From Rhizobiales bacterium PAR1 (lineage in GTDB: Bacteria; Pseudomonadota; Alphaproteobacteria; Rhizobiales; Beijerinckiaceae), in assembly GCA_002256205.1 (NCBI GenBank), contig NKIW01000001.1, forward strand, positions 434,001 through 498,000: a stretch of DNA of 64,000 nucleotides. Direction: 5' to 3'. The notes beneath the pieces were generated by a model that did no database searches, was not told where the DNA came from, and saw only the letters and a list, made by a program, of their open reading frames with translations. How positions within the stretch are numbered: the stretch's first letter is position 1; every line of letters starts with the position of its first letter. Position numbers and translations under genes: made by a program. Positions 54,820 through 63,852 of this stretch are shown here, piece by piece.

Positions 54820-56694
54820 TTACTTGAGAAACCCGGTCGAGATCCACGGGATCGCCGCCACGAGAACAAGACCGACAAGAAGCGCGATCATGTAGCCGCC
54901 GATATACTTGAGGCCCGCATCGGGATTGATCCGGCTCACCGCCGCCGCGCCGTAATAGCCCACGCCAAATGGCGGCGCGAAGAGGCCGATCCCCATCGCG
55001 AAGATCACCACCATCGCGTAATGCACGTCATTGACACCGACCTGCCGGGCAATCGGGAACAATAGTGGGCCGAAGAGAACGATGGCCGGAATTCCCTCGA
55101 GCACGCTGCCGAGTATGACAAACGCCACAATCGACACGGCGAGAAAACCCCAGGCGCCTCCCGGCAAATTGGCCATGATCGCACCAAGATCGCGAGAGAA
55201 CCCCGACTGTGTCAGCGCCCAGGCCATCGCTGTCGCGCTGCCAATGATCAGCAGGATGGCGCCCGTCAGCGACGCCGTTTCAACCAGCATCGGGTAGAGC
55301 CGCCGCCAGTCGAAACAACGGTAGATCACGAGCCCGGCAACAACCGAATAGGCAACGCCGATGGTCGAGACCTCGGTTGCGGTCGCAACACCCTCGACCA
55401 CCGCCGCGCGGATGACAAAAGGCAGAAGGATCGCCGGCAGCGCGATCAGCCCCGCCTTGACGATTTCGCGCGCCGGCACACGCGGCACCGCTGAAAGATC
55501 TTCATCCCGCGAGCGCAGCCAGACCACGAAGCAGAGGCACGCGCCAAGAACCACCGCCGGCAGGAGACCGCCGGTAAAAAGCGCGGCGATAGAGACGCCC
55601 GCGACGGAACCGATGGTAATCAGCACGATGGAAGGCGGAATGGTTTCGGTCTGCGCCCCGGTTGCCGAGAGCAAAGCCAACAGATCGCCCTCCTTGGCAC
55701 CGCGCGCCTTCATTTCAGGGAACAGCACCGGCGCAATCGCGGCCATATCGGCGATCTTCGAGCCGGAAATACCGGAAACGAGATACATCGCCCCGATCAG
55801 CACGTAGGAGAGACCGCCCCGGACATGGCCGAGAAGGCTTGCCAGAAAGGCGATCATCGCCTTGGCCATACCCGTCATCTCGATCAGCGCGCCGAGAAAG
55901 ACGAATAGCGGTACGGCCAGCAAGATGAGATGGCTCATGCCTTCGTCAAGCCGGCCGACCATCGCCAGCATCGGCGTAGAGGTCGTCAGCGCGAGATAAC
56001 CGAAGGTCGCGAGCGCAAACGAAAATGCGATCGGCACGCCGAGAAGAACGCTGAAGCCAACGCCGAAGACGAAAAAGACGATGAGATTGAGCTTGCCCAA
56101 CGGCTTCAGCGAAGTGCCAAGGCCATAAAAAAGCGCCACGACGAGCGCAGCAAGGCCGAGCGCGATGACGATCTCGCGCCAGGAATGATCGCGTACGAGT
56201 CGCAGCAGCGCGGCGATGATCATCAGCGTGATGCCGGTCGGGAGCGAGGCCGCGCGCCAGGCGTTGCTGATTTCCAGCGCCGGCGTAACGATCATCTGCT
56301 CCTCGATCGCATAGTCGATGGCGTGGTGCCAGATCAGCGCGAGAAACGCGAGCCCGGCCGCCAGCGCCAGCGCATTGAGCTGGCCGCGTGCTACCGGAGA
56401 TACGCGGGCAACAAGCCCCGTCATGCGCATGTGTTCGCCCCGGCGCAGCGCAATCACCGCGCCGAGCATCGAGAGCCAGAGGAAGAGGATGGAGGCCAGT
56501 TCATCCGACCAAACCAGCGGCGCATGAAAGGCGTAGCGGGAGACCACCCCCGCCCCGAGCACGAAGATCTCGACGACGACAATTAACGCCGCCAGCGCCT
56601 CGACGCTTCGCCCGAGCAGGGCATCGAGACGGTGCAGGCTAGGCCATGCCGCACCGACGCCCGGCGCGGCGGAGGCGTGAGGATGGAGATCCAT
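54820..56694 (-). CDS. TRAP transporter fused DctQM permease
   Basis: A 624-aa protein that joins the small DctQ-type subunit (about 1-190, four helices) and the large DctM-type subunit (about 200-624, with VSGISGSKIADMAAIAPVLFPEM and AVPLFVFLGALIEMTG). Fused forms are common in alphaproteobacteria. It imports the ligand of the binding protein at 56716, presumably a sugar acid, by a sodium gradient. Confidence 0.93.
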   Translation of the reverse strand: MDLHPHASAAPGVGAAWPSLHRLDALLGRSVEALAALIVVVEIFVLGAGVVSRYAFHAPLVWSDELASILFLWLSMLGAVIALRRGEHMRMTGLVARVSPVARGQLNALALAAGLAFLALIWHHAIDYAIEEQMIVTPALEISNAWRAASLPTGITLMIIAALLRLVRDHSWREIVIALGLAALVVALFYGLGTSLKPLGKLNLIVFFVFGVGFSVLLGVPIAFSFALATFGYLALTTSTPMLAMVGRLDEGMSHLILLAVPLFVFLGALIEMTGMAKAMIAFLASLLGHVRGGLSYVLIGAMYLVSGISGSKIADMAAIAPVLFPEMKARGAKEGDLLALLSATGAQTETIPPSIVLITIGSVAGVSIAALFTGGLLPAVVLGACLCFVVWLRSRDEDLSAVPRVPAREIVKAGLIALPAILLPFVIRAAVVEGVATATEVSTIGVAYSVVAGLVIYRCFDWRRLYPMLVETASLTGAILLIIGSATAMAWALTQSGFSRDLGAIMANLPGGAWGFLAVSIVAFVILGSVLEGIPAIVLFGPLLFPIARQVGVNDVHYAMVVIFAMGIGLFAPPFGVGYYGAAAVSRINPDAGLKYIGGYMIALLVGLVLVAAIPWISTGFLK

Positions 56695-56715
56695 CGGGAA
56701 GCTCCTTCGCCGGGA

Positions 56716-57726
56716 TCAAGCGAGTTTGCCGACCGCACTTTCCAGCAGACCCCAGGCATCGGCACCGAAACGCCCCTTCCACTCACCGTAGAAGCCGGTG
56801 TCACGCAGCTTGGCACGGAAGCTGTCCGGATCGGTCTTGTTGAAAGCAAGGCCCTTGGCTTCAAGATCGGCCTGAACGCTCTCGTTCAGCTTCTTGATAT
56901 CGCCGCGCTGGGCGATCCCGGCATCGTTGAAGGCATCGGGAATGATCTTCTGCACATCTGCCGGCAGGGCATTGAACGCGCGCGCGTTGGCAGTGAACCA
57001 GAAACCGTCCCAGATGTGGTTGGTGAGCGAGCAGTTCTTCTGCACCTCGTATAGCTTGGCGACCTGAATGATCGGCAGCGGATTTTCCTGCGCATCAACG
57101 ATCTTGGTCTGCAAGGCGGAATAGACTTCCGAGAATTGCAGGCTCGTCGGCGAAGCACCAAGCGCCTTGAACATCGCGACCGACAGCGGACTTACCGGCA
57201 CACGGATCTTGATGCCGTCCATGTCCTTGGCGGCCGCAATCGGCTTGCCGCTGCTGGTGGTCTGGCGGAAGCCGTTGTCCCACATCTTCTCGAAGGTCAG
57301 GAGGCCAACCTTGGCCATCGCCTCACGCACATGCTTGCCGACCGGCCCATCCATCGCCTTCCAGACCTGATCGTAGTCGGCGAAGGCAAAGCCAAGCGCG
57401 TTGATCGCCGCCACCGGCACCAGCGTCGCGACCACCAGTGCGGAGGGTGTGAAGAAGTTGATCGCGCCGGAACGAACCTGCGAGAGCATATCGGTATCGC
57501 CGCCAAGCTGGTTGTTCGGGAAAATCTGGATATCGACCCGCCCGTTGGTTTCCTTCTTCACGCGGGCTGCCGCTTCGGCCGCACGCACGTTGAGCGGATG
57601 GGTCAGCGGCAGGTTGTTGCCGTACTTCAGCTCGATCTCGGCGGCGCGCGCCACCAGCGGGGCACCCAGCGAAAAAACCGGAACGGTGGCGAGCGTGGAC
57701 AGCACAGTGCGACGATTGACGGTCAT
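56716..57726 (-). CDS. TRAP transporter substrate-binding protein (DctP)
   Basis: A 336-aa periplasmic protein with a leader MTVNRRTVLSTLATVPV (Tat- or Sec-type) processed near VARAAE. The DctP core includes HPLNVRAAEAAARVKKETNGRVDIQIFPNNQLGGD and the C-terminal half with QENPLPII. A GGGAG-type site precedes ATG 57726. It is the first gene of the TRAP-RLP operon, divergent from the LacI gene. Confidence 0.94.
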   Translation of the reverse strand: MTVNRRTVLSTLATVPVFSLGAPLVARAAEIELKYGNNLPLTHPLNVRAAEAAARVKKETNGRVDIQIFPNNQLGGDTDMLSQVRSGAINFFTPSALVVATLVPVAAINALGFAFADYDQVWKAMDGPVGKHVREAMAKVGLLTFEKMWDNGFRQTTSSGKPIAAAKDMDGIKIRVPVSPLSVAMFKALGASPTSLQFSEVYSALQTKIVDAQENPLPIIQVAKLYEVQKNCSLTNHIWDGFWFTANARAFNALPADVQKIIPDAFNDAGIAQRGDIKKLNESVQADLEAKGLAFNKTDPDSFRAKLRDTGFYGEWKGRFGADAWGLLESAVGKLA

Positions 57727-57803
57727 GGCATTTCTCCCGGATCGATTTGTTGTTGTGTGGCGATTTTCCGTGAAACTGACCGACAAACATGGCAGGAGCA
57801 AAT

Positions 57804-57815
57804 ATCAATTTTGAT
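57804..57815. promoter_or_regulatory. Putative LacI-family operator
   Basis: ATCAA and TTGAT arms flank TT, a perfect palindrome in the 112-base interval between the divergent dctP and LacI genes. LacI-type operators are often short palindromes in this setting, so autoregulation and control of the TRAP-RLP operon are plausible. Confidence 0.5.
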
Positions 57816-57828
57816 GGGTTTTGATGGG
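57809..57828 (+). repeat. Tandem direct repeat of TTTTGATGGG at LacI start
   Basis: The 10-base unit TTTTGATGGG occurs twice in direct succession (57809-57818, 57819-57828), followed by a partial third copy (TTTTGAGAGA). It overlaps the putative operator and the possible TTG/ATG starts of the LacI gene. It could affect start choice or be a slippage-prone site. Confidence 0.55.
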
Positions 57829-57838
57829 TTTTGAGAGA

Positions 57839-58894
57839 ATGGATGCACCGGAGACTTCGACGCAGAAGCGATCCTTGCCAACCATCATTGACGTCGCCGC
57901 TCAAGCGGGGGTTTCGCCTGCGACGGTCGACCGCGTGCTCAACCGCCGGTCCAGCGTCCGCCCCGCAACCGCCCAGCGCGTCATCGCGGCGGCGGAAGCG
58001 CTCGGCTACCTCGGCGCCGACGCAGATTTCGCCGCATCGACGCAGAAGCCGCTGCGTATCCTGTTCCTGCTGCCGGCAGGCCAGAATCGCTTTCTGACCT
58101 TGCTGGCGCGGACGATCCTTGCCGCAAAAAGCCACTTTGAGGCGTTGGCGCTCCGCCCCACCCTCGAAACCATCGACAGCTTCCGGCCGGATCTTCTGGC
58201 GCAACGCCTGCGGCAGGCAACGCGGGAGGTGGACGGCGTGGTCTTCATGGCGCTGGAGCATCCGCTTGTGCGAGACGCCGTTGATCACCTCGCCCATCAC
58301 GGCATTCCGGTGGTCACCATCATCTCGGACATCGTCGGCAGTGGGCGTGCCGCCTATGTCGGGCTCGATAATCGCTCCGTCGGGCGCACGGTTGGTTATG
58401 TCATGGGTCGCTTCATCGGCCAGCGCCCGGCCAAGGTGGCGATGATCGCCGGAAGCCTGAGCTATCGCGCCCATGAAGAGCGCGAAATGGGCTTCATGCA
58501 CCTGTTTCAAGAGATGTTTCCGCAGACGGAGGTGCTCGGCGTGCGGGAGGGCTATGACAACCCCGAACGGAACTATTGCCAGACGCGCATGGTGCTCGCC
58601 CGGCATGGCGATCTTGCAGGTATCTACAACATCGGCGGGGCCCCCGAAGGTGTCGGAAAGGCACTCAAGGAAGCGCGCAAGGAACATGAGATCGTGCTCA
58701 TCGGCCATGGCCTGACACCGGAAGCGCGCGCCCTGCTGCTCGATGGCACGATGGATGCCGTCATCACCCAGAATCCGGATCTGACGCTGATGCAATGCAC
58801 CTCCGTTTTCCTCAATATCCGCGCGGGCCGTGCCGCTCAGGAAGGCCTCACGCCGATGCGGAGCGAGATCATCTTTCGCGAAAACCTGCCTTGA
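57839..58894 (+). CDS. LacI-family transcriptional regulator
   Basis: A 352-aa regulator with an N-terminal HTH (TIIDVAAQAGVSPATVDRVL, residues 15-34) and a periplasmic-binding-protein-like sensor domain. The preferred ATG at 57839 lies after GAGAGA; in-frame ATG 57824 and TTG 57821 inside the direct repeats are alternatives. It is divergent from the TRAP-RLP operon and presumably represses it until the sugar acid or an intermediate binds. It ends 26 bases from the convergent PAP2 gene. Confidence 0.93.
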   Translation: MDAPETSTQKRSLPTIIDVAAQAGVSPATVDRVLNRRSSVRPATAQRVIAAAEALGYLGADADFAASTQKPLRILFLLPAGQNRFLTLLARTILAAKSHFEALALRPTLETIDSFRPDLLAQRLRQATREVDGVVFMALEHPLVRDAVDHLAHHGIPVVTIISDIVGSGRAAYVGLDNRSVGRTVGYVMGRFIGQRPAKVAMIAGSLSYRAHEEREMGFMHLFQEMFPQTEVLGVREGYDNPERNYCQTRMVLARHGDLAGIYNIGGAPEGVGKALKEARKEHEIVLIGHGLTPEARALLLDGTMDAVITQNPDLTLMQCTSVFLNIRAGRAAQEGLTPMRSEIIFRENLP

Positions 58895-58920
58895 ACTGGA
58901 TGGACGCCTGAAACGTCCTG

Positions 58921-59625
58921 TCACACCCCGAAGATGCGCAGCAAATCCCGGATATTGTTGAAATTGACCGCCATTTCACAGGAGACGACGAAGACGAAGG
59001 CCGGGAGCAGACCTGGCATTGCGGCGTTCAGTCTTGTCTGCGCCTGCGCCATGCCGCGCGGCATCGGTAGCCACAAGGCAATCGCCATGATCGCAACGCC
59101 GAGAACAGCTCCGGCGAGAATGTCGCTCGGGTAATGATAGCCGAAGTAGACGCGCGGCAAGCAGATCCCCAGCAGTGTCCAGAGGGCGAAAGACGCCCCC
59201 AGCTTCCAGTGTCGCGCACCGATGGCGAAGGCAAGGCTGAAGAATTGCACGGCATGATCGCTCGGGAAGGAATTCAGCTTGCGGAAATAACCCGGATCAT
59301 TCGCAGAGAAGGCCTTGAGCGCGAGGGCAGGCTCGGCAATGGGGCGAAGATGGAGCGGGCCGTAATTCTGCAACATGCGTGCAGCCAGCAAGGCGATCGC
59401 AAGCCCGGCAAGCACCCGTAGCAGGAAGCCATTGATGACATTCCCCGAGGGTTCATCCCGCGCGCCGATCCACCAGATCACCGTCAAAAACGGAATGCCC
59501 TTGAACAGCGCGCTTGAATTGACCACGTGCAGGATGTTGTCAAATCGCGGCCAGATGCCCAACCCCGCGTTGAGGGTTGTCACAATCAAGGCATCATAAC
59601 GCAGCAATTCCACAAATTCGGGCAT
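58921..59625 (-). CDS. PAP2-family membrane phosphatase
   Basis: A 234-aa membrane protein with about five or six helices and the PAP2 motifs SFPSDHA and RVYFGYHYPSD (Rx5Hx3D). The first motif, normally Kx6RP, is only partly present (NYGPLHLRP; the Lys position is Asn). Start MPEFVELLRYD follows GGAAAG; the open frame reaches a TTG at 59664. Members dephosphorylate undecaprenyl pyrophosphate, phosphatidate or similar lipids. Exact substrate unknown. Confidence 0.88.
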   Translation of the reverse strand: MPEFVELLRYDALIVTTLNAGLGIWPRFDNILHVVNSSALFKGIPFLTVIWWIGARDEPSGNVINGFLLRVLAGLAIALLAARMLQNYGPLHLRPIAEPALALKAFSANDPGYFRKLNSFPSDHAVQFFSLAFAIGARHWKLGASFALWTLLGICLPRVYFGYHYPSDILAGAVLGVAIMAIALWLPMPRGMAQAQTRLNAAMPGLLPAFVFVVSCEMAVNFNNIRDLLRIFGV

Positions 59626-60037
59626 GGCAGGGCTTTCCGGAGCAGGATTAGTCTTGAGCAGCAACTGTCCCTTCCGGCAAAGACCATGCCACCGCCCCCT
59701 TCGCCGGGGCGGTGCTTTCAGGGGCTTTATCCTTGATCTGGAACCCTTTTTCCGAGCCGACTTCCCACGACGACGGAAAGCCTTTGCAAATCGCGAAGCG
59801 AATTGAGAAAATTGTAGCGAATTGCCCCGGACAAAAGAGCACTCGCCAGACCGGGGAACGTCTGGATGAGCCCGGCGAGCATGGCGGGAATACCATCACA
59901 TTCCCGATACATAAGCGCGCTAGCCGATCCTCTGGAATCCGGGATCGGCGAAGGCTGATACACAACCGTCATCATCACGAAGCAAGGCTGACATATCGCG
60001 CTTTTAAGCACGGGGCATCGCAACCGAGAGGCTCGCC
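59626..60037. other. 412-base intergenic region
   Basis: This separates the divergent PAP2 and phytase-like genes. I see no credible coding frame: a 105-codon minus-strand frame has no ribosome-binding site and no recognisable composition. A strong hairpin lies at 59690-59714. The rest presumably holds the two promoters, none of which I could define. Confidence 0.6.
59690..59714. repeat. Strong 9-bp hairpin in PAP2-phytase gap
   Basis: CACCGCCCC (59690-59698) and GGGGCGGTG (59706-59714) are perfect arms around CTTCGCC. No T-run follows on either strand and neither flanking gene reads toward it as a terminator would need. It could be a 5' leader structure of the minus-strand PAP2 transcript or a repeat element. 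Confidence 0.55.
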
Positions 60038-61390
60038 ATGCTCCGTCATCTGCTCCTTGCATCCACTGCCCTTGTTCTCTCCGCTTCCGCCAGTTTCGCG
60101 CAGCAGGAAGTTCCGGCCACCCTCGCCGGCCATGTGATTATTCCTGCCGAAACCTATATCCCTGCCCCGGCAGATGCGCCGGCGGACCTTCAGGTCTCGG
60201 GCAAGTTCGCCGATACCCCGCTGCGCGTCGAGGCGCTCGGGACCGTGATGGGCAAATCGGCGGGCCGCCCGACCGGCGTGAAGCTGCCGTTCAAGGGCCA
60301 GCCAATCCAGGGCCATTCCGGCATCAAGACCATGCCGGACGGCACCTTCTGGGTCATCACCGACAACGGTTTCGGCTCGAGGGCAAACTCGCCGGATGCG
60401 ATGCTCTATCTCAACCACTGGAAGTTCGATTGGGCGACCGGAAAGGCCGAGCATCTCGGCACGATCTTCCTGCATGATCCGGACAAGAAAGTTCCCTTTC
60501 GCATCGTTCATGAGGGCACCGCGAAGCGCTACCTGACCGGCTCGGATTTCGACATCGAGGGTTTCCAGATCATCGACGGCAAGATCTGGATCGGTGAGGA
60601 ATTCGGCCCTTACGTGATCCGCACCGACATGACCGGCAAGGTTGAGGCCTTCTTCGAGACCATGGCCGATGGTAAGCCGGTACGTTCGCCCGATCATTTT
60701 GCCATTCAGGCCCCAAATCCGGGCCAGCCTAGCAACCCGACAGTCAATCTCGGTCGCTCGAAGGGGTTTGAAGGATTCGCCTCATCCAAGGACGGCAAGT
60801 TCCTGTACGGCCTGCTCGAAGGCCCGCTCTGGGATGCCGGGAAGAAGGATTGGGAGAAGGTCGACGGCAACCAGTCGCTGCGCATTCTCGAGTTCTCGGT
60901 CGCCGAGCAGAAGTGGACCGGCCGCCATTGGCTCTTCGTGCTCTCGCCCGGCGCGGCCTCGATCGGCGATTTCAACATGATCGACGGTTCTACAGGGCTC
61001 ATCATCGAACGCGACAACGGCGAAGGCACGGCCGACAAGGCCTGCCCGGCTGGCCAGAAGGCCGAGACCTGCTTCCACGACCTCGCAAAATTCAAGCGCG
61101 TCGTGAAGATCGAGATGAACGATGCCAATGTCGGCAAGCCGGTCCGCAAGATCGCCTATATCGACCTGATGAAAATTCAGGACCCGAACAAGAAAGCCCG
61201 CAAGCCGCTGAACGACGGCGTGCTGACCTTCCCGTTCTTCACCATCGAGAACGTCGATGTGGTGGACGACAAGCATATCGTCGTCGGCAATGACAACAAC
61301 CTGCCGTTCTCGACAAGCCGCGAGCCGAACAAGGCGGACGACAACGAGTTCGTGCTGCTCGAAGTCGAAGCGCTGCTGAAGGCGAAATAA
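60038..61390 (+). CDS. Secreted esterase-like/phytase-family protein
   Basis: A 450-aa protein with a signal peptide (about residues 1-21, SASFAQQ). It matches the esterase-like phytase domain family (PF13449-type): HSGIKTMPDGTFWVITDNGFGSRANSPDA near 94 and IGEEFGPYVIRTD near 188 are the beta-propeller signatures with many acidic residues that can bind calcium. Members are periplasmic or extracellular and hydrolyse phosphate esters or act as surface beta propellers. It ends before two terminators. Confidence 0.88.
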   Translation: MLRHLLLASTALVLSASASFAQQEVPATLAGHVIIPAETYIPAPADAPADLQVSGKFADTPLRVEALGTVMGKSAGRPTGVKLPFKGQPIQGHSGIKTMPDGTFWVITDNGFGSRANSPDAMLYLNHWKFDWATGKAEHLGTIFLHDPDKKVPFRIVHEGTAKRYLTGSDFDIEGFQIIDGKIWIGEEFGPYVIRTDMTGKVEAFFETMADGKPVRSPDHFAIQAPNPGQPSNPTVNLGRSKGFEGFASSKDGKFLYGLLEGPLWDAGKKDWEKVDGNQSLRILEFSVAEQKWTGRHWLFVLSPGAASIGDFNMIDGSTGLIIERDNGEGTADKACPAGQKAETCFHDLAKFKRVVKIEMNDANVGKPVRKIAYIDLMKIQDPNKKARKPLNDGVLTFPFFTIENVDVVDDKHIVVGNDNNLPFSTSREPNKADDNEFVLLEVEALLKAK

Positions 61391-61407
61391 GCGCCGATGG
61401 CGGATCA

Positions 61408-61431
61408 GGAGAGCGGGTCAAACCGCTCTCC
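61408..61431. repeat. 9-bp hairpin after phytase-like gene
   Basis: GGAGAGCGG (61408-61416) and CCGCTCTCC (61423-61431) form a perfect stem with a 6-base loop just beyond the phytase-like stop codon. No T-run follows, so it is not on its own an intrinsic terminator, but it may stabilise the 3' end. Confidence 0.5.
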
Positions 61432-61457
61432 AACCTTGAGCCCAACCCGGAGCCAGA

Positions 61458-61487
61458 GCCGCCCGTCGCAAGACCGGCGGCTTTTCT
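61458..61487 (+). terminator. Rho-independent terminator (phytase-like gene)
   Basis: GCCGCC (61458-61463) pairs with GGCGGC (61476-61481) around a 12-base loop and is followed by TTTTCTT. It lies 68 bases beyond the phytase-like stop codon on the plus strand. Confidence 0.7.
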
Positions 61488-61574
61488 TGTCGCTGAAGGG
61501 GGCGTTTTGAAACGACACCGTTAGCGGGATATGCGGTTCGGAAAAACCGATGGATCGCAGGACGCCAGACAGCA

Positions 61575-61600
61575 AAAAGCCGCCGGATACGGCGGCTTTT
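61575..61600. terminator. Bidirectional Rho-independent terminator
   Basis: AAAAGCCGCC and GGCGGCTTTT are perfect complements around GGATAC, so both strands have a GC stem followed by TTTT. It lies between the convergent phytase-like and sugar-ABC genes and should end transcription from both sides. Confidence 0.85.
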
Positions 61601-61648
61601 CCGTTGCCGGAGCGCCTTGAAAGGCACTCCGGATGGATACGGGGTAGC

Positions 61649-62983
61649 TCAGAAATTCCGGAGCGCAGTTTCCTTGTTGTAGGGCGCAAGGATTTCATCA
61701 GCGGCCTTCTGCGCGGCAACCAACGCCTCCTTCGGCGACTTCTTGCCCGAGAACACAGCCTGAACCTCGTCTTCCAGCGCCTTGCGAACCGGTACTGTCT
61801 TATAGGTCGCGAACCAGGGTTTCGCGAACTGAAGCTGCTTCACCGCCACCGCCGCCTGCGGGGCCTTGGCGAGGAAATCTTTCATCTCCGGCAGGTCATA
61901 GGCCGCCATGTTCGGCGCGAAATAGCCCGTCGCGCGGCTCCACCAGCCGGACTTTTCCGGGCTCGTCATCCACTTGATGAGTTCCCAAGCCGCCTTCTGC
62001 TGCGCTTCCGGCACACCGGCGGGGATCATCAGAGATGCGCCACCGATCGCCACAGCATTGCGGACGTTCTTCGGGATGAAGCCCACTTCGAGCTGGAACT
62101 TCGAGTTGTTGCGGATATGGGTCAGCGAGCCGGTCGAGGCGAAGAGCATCGAGGTCTGGCCGGCGAGGAAAGCGGTCGTTGCAGCCGGGCCCTGCGTCAC
62201 ACCCGGCGCCATGACCTTATGCTTTTCGATCAGGTCGCGCATGTAGGTGATCGCGCCGAGCATCGAGGGGGTGTCATAGTAGACTTCGCCGGGGAAATCC
62301 TCGTTATAGTAGCGGCCGCCGTTCGACATCGTGAAGGCAGTGACGATCCAGCCGAGGTAATCGTAGTTGGCGGGGATCGAGACGCCCCAGCGCGTCACCT
62401 TCTCACCTTCGCGCTTGGTGAGCTTCTGGGCGGCAGCGACGAGTTCCGCCCAATTCTGCGGTGGCTTGGTCGGGTCGAGACCGGCTTCCTTGAAGTGATC
62501 GCCGTTGATGTAAAGCAGCGGGGTCGAGTTGTGGAACGGCACGGCATAGGTCGTTCCGTCGAGCACGGCGTTGCCGCGCAGCGCCGGCCAGAACTGGCTC
62601 ATGAACTGCTCGCCGGTCTTGCCATCGGCCTTGATCAGGGCTTCGAGGCTCGACACTTCGTTCTCGATCTTGAGATCGGTGATGAAGTTGGCACTCATGA
62701 TCACTGCCGCCGGCGGCTTGCCGGCCTTGATCGAGGCTCGGGTCTTGATCAAGGTTTCATCATAGGTGCCGGTATAAACAGGGGTTACCTTGATCGCAGG
62801 ATGACCATCGTTGAATTCCTTGATCATGGAAGCCATGTCGCGGGCGAGCTGGCCATCGACCGGAACCGGAAAGAACAGATCGATGTTGGTCGGGGCCTGC
62901 GCAAAAGCGCTGCCCGCCAGCATCGAGGCGGCAAGAGCGCCTCCAAGAGCGCCGCCAAGCGCCAGACGTCGGGTAATCTGCAT
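61649..62983 (-). CDS. Carbohydrate ABC transporter substrate-binding protein (UgpB-like)
   Basis: A 444-aa periplasmic protein with a leader MQITRRLALGGALGGALAAS processed near AFAQA. The family 1 binding pattern is seen: DMASMIKEFNDGHPAIKVTPVYTG and AFLAGQTSMLFASTGSL. AGGAGA precedes ATG 62983 by 7 bases. The order SBP after permease is the Ugp style. Glycerol-3-phosphate or glycerophosphodiester uptake is possible, but other sugars cannot be excluded. Confidence 0.92.
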   Translation of the reverse strand: MQITRRLALGGALGGALAASMLAGSAFAQAPTNIDLFFPVPVDGQLARDMASMIKEFNDGHPAIKVTPVYTGTYDETLIKTRASIKAGKPPAAVIMSANFITDLKIENEVSSLEALIKADGKTGEQFMSQFWPALRGNAVLDGTTYAVPFHNSTPLLYINGDHFKEAGLDPTKPPQNWAELVAAAQKLTKREGEKVTRWGVSIPANYDYLGWIVTAFTMSNGGRYYNEDFPGEVYYDTPSMLGAITYMRDLIEKHKVMAPGVTQGPAATTAFLAGQTSMLFASTGSLTHIRNNSKFQLEVGFIPKNVRNAVAIGGASLMIPAGVPEAQQKAAWELIKWMTSPEKSGWWSRATGYFAPNMAAYDLPEMKDFLAKAPQAAVAVKQLQFAKPWFATYKTVPVRKALEDEVQAVFSGKKSPKEALVAAQKAADEILAPYNKETALRNF

Positions 62984-62994
62984 CGGAATATCTC

Positions 62995-63852
62995 CTATTT
63001 GATGCCGGATGAGACGAACGAGTTCACAAAGCGCCGCTGGAAGCCAAGAAATCCGATAGCCAGCGGGGCGATGACAAAGAGCGTGCCGGCGGCGATGACA
63101 CCCCAGGCCTGGGCACCCTCCTGCCCACGCGTAAAAGCGGAAAGCCCGACCGTCAGCGGGCGGTTCTCGGGTGAGTTGATGACCATCAGCGGCCAGATGA
63201 ACTCGTTCCAGTGCGAAGTGACCGAGACAATGCCGAAGGCGATGAAGGCCGGGCGCGCGAGCGGCACATAGATGAAGCGGATGCGCTGCCACCAGTTGGC
63301 GCCGTCGAGCATCGCGGCGTCTTCGAGTTCACGCGGAATATCGTTGAACGCCTGCCGCATCAGGAAGGTGCCGAAGGCCGAGGCGAAATACGGCGCCATC
63401 ACGCCCAGCAGCGTGTCATAAAGGCCGAGCTTGGCGATCATCTGCAAATTGGGGACGATCAGCACCACCGGCGCGAGCATCAATTGCAGCAGGAAGACGT
63501 AGAACAGCACCCGCTTGCCGGGGAATTCGAGCCTGGCAAACGCAAAACCCGCGAGCGTGATTGTCACCATCTGCACGGCAAGAATGCCGAAGGCGATGAT
63601 GGCGCTGTTGAGCGTTTGCCGCGGAAAATCAGCGGAGGCCCAGGCTTCCGCGAAATTCGCCAACGTCGGGATATAATCCGGGAGGATCGAGGCCATCCCG
63701 ATCGCACCATAGGCACCGGGACGGAAGGCCGCGACGATCATCCAGAGAAACGGTACGACCCAGATGAACGCCGCACCGAGCACGAGCAGATAGCCCAGCT
63801 TCGGCGTGATCTCGTGGCGCGTTGCAAGCGTAGCGGTCGAAATCTCCCTCAT
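62995..63852 (-). CDS. Carbohydrate ABC transporter permease (UgpE-like)
   Basis: A 285-aa permease with about six helices and the EAA motif ELEDAAMLDGANWWQRIRFI around residue 176. It overlaps the preceding permease by ATGA and is followed by the binding protein gene after 11 bases. Typical MalG/UgpE architecture with the ATPase not visible in the window. Confidence 0.93.
   Translation of the reverse strand: MREISTATLATRHEITPKLGYLLVLGAAFIWVVPFLWMIVAAFRPGAYGAIGMASILPDYIPTLANFAEAWASADFPRQTLNSAIIAFGILAVQMVTITLAGFAFARLEFPGKRVLFYVFLLQLMLAPVVLIVPNLQMIAKLGLYDTLLGVMAPYFASAFGTFLMRQAFNDIPRELEDAAMLDGANWWQRIRFIYVPLARPAFIAFGIVSVTSHWNEFIWPLMVINSPENRPLTVGLSAFTRGQEGAQAWGVIAAGTLFVIAPLAIGFLGFQRRFVNSFVSSGIK

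Noticed and set aside
57323-58924. 533-codon minus-strand open frame across the LacI gene and the DctP start
   Set aside because: The LacI frame on the plus strand has a clear HTH and sensor domain; this frame has no motif and crosses a divergent promoter.
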